Shown: positions 60,301-64,000 of the stretch, piece after piece
Layout: every line of letters begins with the position of its first letter
Numbering within the stretch: position 1 is the stretch's first letter
Assembly: GCA_033980235.1 (NCBI GenBank)
Contig: CM067072.1
Location: 27,310,192-27,374,191 of the forward strand
Length of the DNA stretch: 64,000 nt
Direction of reading: 5' to 3'
Source of the DNA: Diadema setosum
Lineage: Eukaryota > Echinodermata > Echinoidea > Diadematoida > Diadematidae
Position numbers and translations under genes: made by a program
Notes under the pieces: model-generated
Told to the model about the DNA's origin: nothing
The model's database searches: none
The model's input: the letters and a program-made list of their open reading frames with translations, nothing else

Positions 60301-63300
60301 TATCTATGCATAAACAGCAAATGTCCATGAAATCTGCATGGATGACATCTCTGAGGCACTGTGCATAAGTCTCACGGAAAATTTGTTTGTGATATTCATG
60401 TAGAATGAGCTGTTTCTGACCTCTTATCAGTGGCACAGCACATCTCTTGTGTCTGATGTTCTGCGACCAGAAGAAAGATGATTCTTGTCTGTAGTGAACT
60501 TTTTTTTTTTCAACTCTGTCATTTTTGAAATTAGCTGTTTCCCTTTCCCTGATTTGAATAAATTCTGACTTACCTCATAAACAACAACAACAACAATAAA
60601 ATGCTTGTGAAGGCTTTCAAAATAATGTTGAAGCTCTGTATGACAAGCTTTGCTTATTAAGCTTCGCTTACCCAAGCAAGAAAACCACTACCTTACAAGA
60701 AACACCTTAACATTGAGCATACATCAGTTATGAGAAACTACAATTACGCGATGTATGTAGAGTTTATTGTCCATATGAAAGTACTATTCTGTGGGAAAGG
60801 AAATGATGAAGTAATCATGAACGCTGTTAAATATCTTAATCTGTTACGACGCAGGTTTGATCATGAGTCTGACCCGGCCGTGCTATGCCAACGACCAAGT
60901 GTTCGGCATCGTGGGACTGGACATCAACATGGCGGACATTTTGGAGGACGTGACCTATTTTGAGGAAGGCGACCAGTCCTACGCATTCATGATTGACGAG
61001 CAGGGTAAGACCCGAGGGGGAGAGAAATAGAGGTGGACATTGTCGTGAATTTGCAGTGTAGAAGATGAGACTTATGATGGTGATTGGAAAGTATTTGATC
61101 CATATTGTTTGTAAGGGTGATAAGGGGCAAATTCAATTCATACATGTACAGGTAGACACAGTTTCATGTTCTGTAAAAGTGGTTATTTTTATGCCTCCGC
61201 CACGAAGTGGTGCCGGAGGCATTATGTTTTCGGGTTGTCCGTCCGTCCTTCCGTCTGTCCGTAATGAATTTTGTGGACAAGGTAACTATCGAAACCTGTT
61301 GAGGTATCCTAATGAAACTTGGCGTGTATGTGTATTAGGGGGTGAAGTTGTGCCTATCAACTTTTGGGTGCACATGCTCAAGGTCAAAGGTCAAAAGGTC
61401 AAGGTCAAATACATAAAATTTCACTATTTCCACCATATCTATTGAATGCCTGAAGATATTTTCTTGAAACTTGGTGTATACATGTATTACCCAATTAAGA
61501 TTCTCTGGTGAAAGTTTGGGTCATGAGGTCAAAGGTCAAAGGTCAAAAGGTCATGGTCAAATACATAAAGTTGCACTATTTCCACCATATCTATTGAATG
61601 CCTGAAGATATTTTCTTCAAACTTAGTGTATACATGTATTACCCAATTAAGATTCTCTGGTGAAAGTTTGGGTCATGAGGTCAAAGGTCAAAAGGTCAAG
61701 TAGAAATATTAAAACTTCTTTTTTTTCTCTGTACCTTGGAAAATTGTTCATGGTATCTTCATGGAACGTATAGTATATACATGTACTGACTGATTATCTA
61801 GAGAATGTAGGGTTCATGGGGTCAAAGGTCAGGGGTCAAAGGTCAAGTGCAAGACTTCAAAATTTTACTATTACCCTCATATTTATGCAATGCCAGCAGG
61901 GTTATTTTTTTACACTTGGTGTATGCATGTGTAACCTAATAGAAATTCTCTGGAAAGTTTTTTTTTTTCTCTTTTTGCCTCAAAGGTCAAAAGGTCAAAG
62001 ATCAATTGAAAGTTATGAACTAACTTTTTCCTCCATATCTCGGAAGTGGCTCAAGTTACCTTGAAACTTAGTACATATTATGCATGTTCTACCTGAAAGT
62101 AATTATCTCATGAATTTTAGGGTCAAGGGCCAGATGAAAATGGTAACAATTTACTATTCAATTCAGAAATTGCACTTTTTCTCCACACCTGTACCTTGAA
62201 AATTACTCAATGCCTAAATGTATGAATGGTTCAAAGTCAAGTTAAAGTCCTTAAATCCCTAGATACATGCTCTCCTATTCATCCAATTAAACCTACGTCA
62301 AGGAAGGTGAACATTCAACACATTTGTGACAAACTTGTCATTCCAATATTTTGCCAATTTTATGAAAATGTAATCACACAGTGTCCACATGTACTATCTA
62401 GACCTATTGGGAAAATCATGCATTATGGCGGAGGCATACCAGTCGCCATAGCGACATTTCTAGTTTTTTCATTTGTTTATTTTCGCTCTGGTTTCTGGTT
62501 GCACAGAATGCACGAATATTTCCACTTTTACAGTTTAGCAGTCACAGTTATCATGATTGACCGATACTTTGTATAGATTGACAAAACCTGCAAAGAAATA
62601 TAAGAGTAGCAAAATTGCTTATTTCACTGGTAATGTATTTCTTACTTTATGTCATGCTATATCTCAGATATACAGTGTGGAAACATTTCAGAGAGAGTGA
62701 CATAGATTATAGAGAGTGTGTGTAAAGTGTGTATCTCACTGGTATATTTTACAACAAACCATTATATTTATATCTCGGAATAATTTTTTTTTTTGTGATA
62801 CCCACTGGTATTCCAAAGATTTACACAGATAGGCGGGGAGAATGTGAATTGTGTATTTATCTCTCCTTCTGACTCTGCCGATTGTTTTACATTTCTTTGC
62901 TCTCCAGGTCTGACCATCATGCATCCCTCCCTGCCCAAGCCGTCTCTGGTTGCCGAGCAACCCATCTTCACTAGCATCAGACACTTTGAGCAGTCTGTTG
63001 GCTTTGACAAGCTTCAAGAGATCATTCTCAGGTAAAAAACAAAACAAAAAAAAAAGAAAAGAAAAAAAGAAGGATGGGTCCATTACCCTTAATAGTGCAT
63101 TCACACAGTATTGCAATGATCACATGTAAATGATATGGACAATCTATTTTGTCATATGTGTAGCTTATTGGACTCTATCATGAGTATTTAATGCGAACTT
63201 GATCAAAACATATTACATATGATGCTCGTGGTCTACCAGTACATATTACAGATGTGATATTCTTGAAATAGGAAAGAAAAAAACAGGTTCAAACATTATT

Positions 63301-63536
63301 GCGTGTATGATTTACTGTGGTATTGCAAAAAGAAAAAACCAAAAAAAACCCCAATCTTTTATTTTTAGTGGTATTTTGATAACATGATACCCAAGGCAAG
63401 GTTGACTTGTTTTGATGTATTACCATACAAATTTCATGATTCATTTTTTTTTTTTTTGTGCAGGGAAAAGTCTGGGAGTGATGTTCTGCGAGTCTCTATG
63501 AATGAGACAATAGAAGCCAGGTACTCCTGGAAACAT
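36272..63536 (+). CDS. CACHD1: CACHD1-like gene, 13 internal exons (partial, both ends outside)
   Basis: Joined exons: 36272-36340, 42503-42651, 43493-43599, 51514-51658, 56168-56312, 57469-57604, 58331-58420, 58787-58921, 59592-59698, 60128-60263, 60855-61004, 62908-63031, 63464-63536. All introns are GT-AG and all phases agree, giving 522 codons with no stop. The product matches vertebrate CACHD1 collinearly: VWA_N region, VWA domain with a DxGxS MIDAS-like site, then the Cache start. CACHD1 is a type I membrane protein related to alpha2delta calcium-channel subunits; in vertebrates it modulates T-type calcium channels and associates with Frizzled/LRP6. Exon wobble positions are GC-rich against AT-rich introns. 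Signal peptide and transmembrane segment are not in the visible exons. An alpha2delta subunit is the main alternative, but exon order and the CC, SC, PCY and FLRDLAEQ motifs favour CACHD1. Confidence 0.93.
36986..38070. repeat. degenerate tandem array, ~120-175 bp unit, about 8 units
   Basis: The phrase GTGAAATCTGATCGAAATATT, in variants, recurs near 36986, 37104, 37266, 37393, 37571, 37701, 37823 and 37951. Each is followed within about 30-100 bp by a G-rich run and, in most units, by GTCA(A/G)CTGAACAT.ACAGGTGA and GAGATACTGTGATGAT phrases. Units are diverged and unequal in length. G runs reach 15 (37009-37023). Confidence 0.8.
38140..38190. repeat. 17-bp tandem repeat, 3 copies
   Basis: Three adjacent units of CATCCATATCATAGCCG; the last two are identical and the first differs at two bases. 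Confidence 0.95.
38816..38889. repeat. (TTCA)n microsatellite
   Basis: About 18 tetranucleotide units with one CTCA variant, followed by looser ATTT repeats. Confidence 0.95.
39763..40328. mobile_element. TTAA-flanked foldback MITE, family B copy 2
   Basis: TTAA at both edges; left TTAAAGGGAAGATAAACC, right GGTTTACCTTCCCTTTAA. Each arm is about 200 bp, including ACACATCAGTGAAAGTTTGA and its inverse, CGCTGGATGAGGAGACTACT and AGTAGTCTCCTCATCCAGCG, and GACGTATGAGTGGAC and its inverse. Shares arms with 19046-19609. Open frames on both strands here come from the arms and are not genes. Confidence 0.92.
41085..41264. repeat. 90-bp tandem duplication
   Basis: Two adjacent 90-bp units starting CGGGAGTGGGTTA at 41085 and 41175. 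They share AAAGGGTG.GGGGCGGATTTTTA and CCCCTTCTGATTCCCCCCTCC and have few differences. Confidence 0.93.
41733..41959. repeat. polypurine (GAA/AAG) tract
   Basis: About 225 bp almost wholly A and G on the + strand, with GAAGAAGAAG and GAGGAGGAGG runs, extending a weaker purine-rich zone from about 41440. Capable of triplex formation. Confidence 0.92.
42503..42651 (+). CDS. CACHD1: CACHD1 exon b (VWA_N helix and CC motif)
   Basis: 149 bp, starts in phase 0 and ends two bases into a codon. The acceptor is TGACTGTTACAG and the donor AG|GTGAGT. Encodes residues 24-73. It reads as a basic amphipathic helix (KVRAKLRKF), then NTNRRTVESLY and a DCC cysteine pair, the same arrangement as in vertebrate CACHD1 and related alpha2delta N-termini. 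The upstream intron is about 6.2 kb and the downstream one 841 bp. Confidence 0.92.
42652..43492 (+). other. CACHD1 intron b-c
   Basis: 841-bp GT-AG intron. A C-run and A-run lie at 42725-42756. No other feature seen. Confidence 0.9.
43493..43599 (+). CDS. CACHD1: CACHD1 exon c (N-glycosylated VWA_N segment)
   Basis: 107 bp. It completes the Arg codon split from exon b and ends one base into an Ala codon. The acceptor is TTTACATCCAG and the donor CAAG|GTAAGA. Encodes residues 73-109, including RYDSLFGTNISRDTSCE, which parallels the FDGNF...NVSRT.SC block of CACHD1. Two N-glycosylation sequons (NIS, NIT) fit an extracellular location. A longer open frame runs through both flanking introns and is not all coding. 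Confidence 0.9.
44750..45090. promoter_or_regulatory. candidate intronic regulatory block
   Basis: A non-repetitive, GC-balanced island within an AT-rich intron, ending CTGTAATGAATAATTCATGA, a homeodomain/POU-like palindromic cluster. Its open frame (44877-45089) resembles no family. Support is compositional only. Confidence 0.2.
46826..47173 (+). mobile_element. tRNA-derived SINE
   Basis: The tRNA-like head has a Pol III A box (TTAGTTCAGTCGGTAGCA, about 46835-46852) and B box (GGTTTGATTCC, 46880-46890). A tRNA-unrelated body follows, with TCTTTCGGATAGGAC, CATGCACGTAAAAGATCC and GACTGCATGGAAGACCAGC. The 3' tail carries CCATCTTCTTAGATGGAAA and ends in CAAA repeats. The head is not a functional tRNA. 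Confidence 0.9.
48961..50004 (+). mobile_element. GCCTCCGCC/GGCGGAGGC repeat with AGGTCA arrays, copy A
   Basis: Starts TTTTTATGCCTCCGCTACGAAG, then GGAGGCATTATGTTTTCGGG and a CCGT-repeat run (about 49011-49085). Five diverged ~110-160 bp units follow, each with 'CCATATCTCG...AAACTT...GGTCAAAGGTCAAAGG'. Ends TGGCGGAGGCATATCAGTAGC...ATCTAGTTT. Edges are short inverted repeats. A homologous copy in the same orientation is at 61187-62466. Includes a perfect AGGTCA-A-AGGTCA at 49201-49213. No convincing protein. Confidence 0.9.
49011..49085. repeat. (CCGT)n microsatellite inside dispersed repeat
   Basis: GTCC/GTAC tetranucleotide units forming a CpG-rich run near the 5' end of the element. Confidence 0.93.
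51514..51658 (+). CDS. CACHD1: CACHD1 exon d (KWQYFSSE motif)
   Basis: 145 bp, enters with two bases of a split Ala codon and leaves with two bases of a Lys codon. The acceptor is TGTGCCCAG and the donor AA|GTAAGT. Encodes residues 109-157. The string SNPTLKWQYFSSEDG is nearly identical to vertebrate CACHD1 and marks the strand just before the VWA domain. Exon wobble bases are almost all G or C, in sharp contrast to the AT-rich 7.9 kb intron upstream. Confidence 0.96.
51990..52110. repeat. TTTCGCGAA-type dispersed repeat, copy 2 (decayed)
   Basis: Contains ATTTGCGAATCGCACCCGAC and AAAATTTGCGAAAATAGAAACC followed by CTCGTGAATAC, similar to 30790-30965 and 59155-59350. Confidence 0.4.
54420..54690. 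promoter_or_regulatory. candidate enhancer rich in homeodomain sites
   Basis: Non-repetitive block with ATGATTAATTATTG, GAATAATTAAG, TTATTCATTATTCACC, CGATTTTGATTGGTTA and GATGAATAATTGATCC within about 200 bp. Dense TAAT/ATTA cores and a CCAAT-type ATTGG resemble developmental enhancers of neural genes, but AT-rich introns yield such cores by chance. Confidence 0.2.
55885..55978. repeat. short hairpin repeat, family H copy 2
   Basis: TCAACCTGTTGAGGACAAG at the left and CGTCCTAAATGGGTTAA at the right. Shares GACAAGTCCTGAGTATACTCGG with 11109-11194. Confidence 0.7.
56168..56312 (+). CDS. CACHD1: CACHD1 exon e (VWA domain start, MIDAS-like site)
   Basis: 145 bp, from one base of a split Lys codon to phase 0. 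The acceptor is TTCCTTCCACAG and the donor AAG|GTATCG. Encodes residues 157-205: STVRP, a hydrophobic strand VVIIID, and the metal-site loop D176-R-G-S-S180. Alpha2delta subunits have DxSxS here; this protein has Gly at the third position, as vertebrate CACHD1 does (DHGAS). An amphipathic helix (EIAQKAAKIAL) and SRKDK follow, the usual VWA alpha1 helix. Confidence 0.96.
56438..56519. repeat. short hairpin repeat, family H copy 3 (diverged)
   Basis: TTAACCCATTGAAGACCAG at the left, inverted CTTGTCTTCTACGGGTTAG at the right. The interior TCTATGGGAAATG(T/C) matches the GTCTCTGGGAAATGC of copy 2. Confidence 0.6.
56859..57183. mobile_element. TTAA-flanked MITE, family D, central 51-bp palindrome
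   Basis: Begins TTAAAAGGGATGGTATGATTTTAG and ends CTCTACCATCCATTAA, TTAA at both edges. At its centre 56966-56990 and 56992-57016 are inverted copies, 25 bp with one mismatch and a one-base spacer, reading GGTGGG|T|CCCACC at the junction. A 146-codon open frame across it is an artefact. Confidence 0.88.
57469..57604 (+). CDS. CACHD1: CACHD1 exon f (VWA domain)
   Basis: 136 bp, starts in phase 0 and ends one base into a Gly codon. The donor is GACG|GTAAGT. The acceptor is unusual: the pyrimidine tract is separated from the AG by an A-rich stretch. Encodes residues 206-251: strand VAVLSMGSD, then GSCYDN, which matches the DQCY block of vertebrate CACHD1, and a helix ending INGIKAIDG. Both the phase and the protein alignment demand this start. 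Confidence 0.92.
57605..58330 (+). other. CACHD1 intron f-g
   Basis: 726-bp GT-AG intron with a GAT repeat (58207-58230) and a CTACTA-rich stretch (58267-58291) near the acceptor. Confidence 0.92.
58331..58420 (+). CDS. CACHD1: CACHD1 exon g (VWA domain)
   Basis: 90 bp, enters with two bases of a Gly codon and ends one base into an Asp codon. The acceptor is TTCTCCCTTGCAG and the donor CAG|GTAGGG. Encodes residues 251-281, GPSNHTAALGIAFELIQRS then a polar loop SPQQSNGSKP. The helix corresponds to HAVGFQKAFQLIRS of vertebrate CACHD1. There are two sequons (NHT, NGS). Confidence 0.92.
58421..58786 (+). other. CACHD1 intron g-h
   Basis: 366-bp GT-AG intron. Its last ~296 bp are three tandem repeat units (listed separately), the last ending exactly at the acceptor AG. 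Confidence 0.94.
58491..58786. repeat. 3-copy tandem repeat including 3' splice-site region
   Basis: Units 58491-58597, 58598-58692 and 58693-58786 each start AAAT(C/T)ATCCC(C/T).AGTTAATG. Each continues with ATTGCT(C/T)AGTC and CATGTTGTTAAT variants and ends in a pyrimidine-rich CTCTTGC. Only the third ends in a functional GCGGCAG; the others end TTGCAAAAAG and TTGCAACGG. Confidence 0.92.
58787..58921 (+). CDS. CACHD1: CACHD1 exon h (VWA domain)
   Basis: 135 bp, enters with two bases of the Asp codon and ends one base into a Gln codon. The acceptor is CTCTTGCGGCAG and the donor GAAC|GTGAGT. Encodes residues 281-326: strand DSVILYISTGH, helix EVRSVINLAISENRRLNN, strand RVVIMTYPLVE, matching the later VWA strands of CACHD1. 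The preceding intron ends in a threefold tandem repeat that includes this splice acceptor. Confidence 0.95.
58922..59591 (+). other. CACHD1 intron h-i
   Basis: 670-bp GT-AG intron containing an 18-bp-arm hairpin and a CGCGAAAATTT-type repeat at 59155-59350. Confidence 0.93.
59155..59350. repeat. TTTCGCGAA-type repeat with perfect 18-bp hairpin
   Basis: 59155-59172 and 59188-59205 are exact inverse copies around a 15-nt loop that itself contains TTCGCGAG. Downstream CTCGCGAAAATTTTATGC and TTCACGAAAATTTCATGCCG repeat the motif. Probably the least decayed of three related sites in the window. Confidence 0.6.
59592..59698 (+). CDS. CACHD1: CACHD1 exon i (VWA end, FLRDLAEQ motif)
   Basis: 107 bp, enters with two bases of a split Gln codon and ends in phase 0. 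The acceptor is ATCCACTACAG and the donor CCG|GTAGGA. Encodes residues 326-361. The run ELSFLRDLAEQDNGTY is a CACHD1 signature; vertebrates have ELAFLRDLAEQNSGKY. It is the last VWA helix and leads into the linker to the Cache domain. One sequon (NGT). Confidence 0.96.
59699..60127 (+). other. CACHD1 intron i-j
   Basis: 429-bp GT-AG intron; nothing notable. Confidence 0.93.
60128..60263 (+). CDS. CACHD1: CACHD1 exon j (VWA-Cache linker)
   Basis: 136 bp, starts in phase 0 and ends one base into a Gly codon. The acceptor is ATGATTCTACAG and the donor CAG|GTAAAC. Encodes residues 362-407: MGVMTVLNPISHIPSTMG, TFYTVLPRQP and VSFSLPYMD. These parallel the GSMMVLNQLSNL, FYTNLP and FSLPF blocks of vertebrate CACHD1, in the segment where the Cache fold begins. 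Confidence 0.94.
60264..60854 (+). other. CACHD1 intron j-k
   Basis: 591-bp GT-AG intron with an AAC run (60579-60598). The acceptor CGACGCAG lacks a strong pyrimidine tract. Confidence 0.93.
60855..61004 (+). CDS. CACHD1: CACHD1 exon k (Cache domain)
   Basis: 150 bp, enters with two bases of the Gly codon and ends one base into a Gly codon. The acceptor is TTACGACGCAG, with a weak pyrimidine tract, and the donor CAGG|GTAAGA. Encodes residues 407-457: GLIMSLTRPCY, then FGIVGLDINMADILEDV and YAFMIDEQG. This is the Cache core sheet; the GIVGxDxN...ILEDVTY pattern is shared with vertebrate CACHD1 and alpha2delta Cache domains. Confidence 0.96.
61005..62907 (+). other. CACHD1 intron k-l
   Basis: 1.9-kb GT-AG intron, two thirds of it an AGGTCA-rich dispersed repeat. 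Confidence 0.93.
61187..62466 (+). mobile_element. GCCTCCGCC/GGCGGAGGC repeat with AGGTCA arrays, copy B
   Basis: Starts TTTTATGCCTCCGCCACGAAG and ends TATGGCGGAGGCATACCAGTCGCC...TTTCTAG. Six diverged internal units carry clustered AGGTCA; two neighbouring units at 61406-61557 and from 61558 (152-bp period) are nearly identical. At 61381-61407 four AGGTCA copies are spaced by 1, 2 and 0 bases. Homologous to 48961-50004, with a shorter CCGT run. Confidence 0.92.
62908..63031 (+). CDS. CACHD1: CACHD1 exon l (Cache domain)
   Basis: 124 bp, enters with two bases of the Gly codon and ends two bases into an Arg codon. The acceptor is TTGCTCTCCAG and the donor CAG|GTAAAA. Encodes residues 457-498: GLTIMHPSLPKPSLVAEQP, then HFEQSVGFDKLQEIIL. 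The G-x-T-x-MHPSL turn is the conserved Cache strand following the ID(D/E)xG hairpin. The 1.9 kb intron upstream holds a dispersed AGGTCA-rich repeat. Confidence 0.95.
63032..63463 (+). other. CACHD1 intron l-m
   Basis: 432-bp GT-AG intron with A-rich and T-rich homopolymers at its ends; nothing else seen. Confidence 0.93.
63464..63536 (+). CDS. CACHD1: CACHD1 exon m (Cache domain, last exon in window)
   Basis: 73 bp, enters with one base of a split Arg codon and ends in phase 0. The acceptor is a long T tract plus GTGCAG and the donor CAT|GTAAGT. Encodes residues 498-522: REKSGSDVLRVSMNETIEARYSWKH. The YSWKH end corresponds to the YAWKM block of vertebrate CACHD1. One sequon (NET). An internal CCAG|GTACTC near 63519 could act as an alternative donor, but the downstream GTAAGT is stronger and keeps the conserved residues. 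Confidence 0.88.
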
Positions 63537-64000
63537 GTAAGTACATGAGATCATTCTTTTTTTTTTTTTTTTTTAGCCCCGATTTTTGTTGTCAGGGCAT
63601 GTAAATAGGGTAAAATATGATTATCCAGTTTATTGTTTCCTTTAAAACCAGATGTCATAGATAGGATTTTTGCATGAGACACATCTTTGAGTCTGTGAAA
63701 AGATAGAATGTTTTGTGGTACATGTATGTCAGGATTGTGAACTCCTTACCTTCTGAAAACAAGAGAATTCTGTTCAGGAAATTTAAACAAACTCTTCTGA
63801 AAAGTAGAAGGGTAGCATTGAAATGTAGTGTTGAACTTAGACCTTGGTAAAGCTTGTGAAGAAAGTAATACATGCACTGTAAACTGGACTCTGCAGGTAG
63901 CGTCCTGTAGAGAATAAAATATTCTCCGTAAAATTTAGAATTGCTACAGATACATTGAAAATGGTCTCCCTATTCAGGGCTGCACACTAACCCATTTTTC
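63537..64000 (+). other. CACHD1 intron after exon m (partial)
   Basis: Starts GTAAGTACATG and has a T run (63558-63575). The last ~24 bases (CAGGGCTGCACACTAACCC) may begin a dispersed repeat related to 35752-36003. No exon seen before the window ends. Confidence 0.7.

Noticed and set aside
63519..63521. Alternative donor CCAG|GTACTC inside exon m
   Set aside because: Would remove the conserved YSWKH end; the GTAAGT at 63537 is a better donor and keeps phase 0.

Overview
This is a eukaryotic window: AT-rich non-coding DNA crowded with microsatellites and small inverted-repeat elements, plus one multi-exon gene on the + strand. The mobile-element content points to a marine deuterostome invertebrate, most likely an echinoderm. 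The signs are a tRNA-derived SINE, TTAA- and TA-flanked MITEs, and a 'GCCTCCGCC...GGCGGAGGC' repeat carrying AGGTCA arrays. The organism call is an inference from recognised repeat styles; no species is identified.

The only gene supported is the 5' half of a CACHD1 orthologue (VWFA and cache domain-containing protein 1, an alpha2delta-like calcium-channel/Wnt-receptor-associated membrane protein). Thirteen consecutive internal exons lie between 36272 and 63536. Their splice phases agree at every junction, and they sum to 1566 nt, or 522 codons without a stop. They encode the VWA_N region (exons a-d), the VWA domain with a non-canonical MIDAS (exons e-i) and the start of the extracellular Cache domain (exons j-m). 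The signal-peptide exon(s) upstream and the rest of the gene downstream (remaining Cache region, transmembrane segment, cytoplasmic tail) were not found here.

Layout: 1-36271 has no recognisable exon and is either intergenic or a very long first intron. It holds MITEs at 926-1372, 1473-1669, 4618-4997, 7257-7484, 19046-19609, 20198-20758, 26884-27926 (a 1 kb foldback), 29709-30079 and 34255-34705, and a 28-bp perfect hairpin at 30980-31043. Introns at 36341-42502, 43600-51513 and 51659-56167 are long. They contain a degenerate G-rich tandem array (about 36986-38070), a second copy of the 19 kb MITE family (39763-40328), a polypurine tract (41733-41959), a SINE (46826-47173) and an AGGTCA-rich repeat (48961-50004). 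From 56168 onward exons are dense with short introns; a second AGGTCA-rich element sits at 61187-62466. The 366-bp intron before exon h ends in three tandem copies of its own 3' splice-site region.

No bacterial-type genes, CRISPR arrays, rRNA genes, functional tRNAs or autonomous transposase genes were seen. The other long open frames lie in simple repeats or MITEs and are not annotated.
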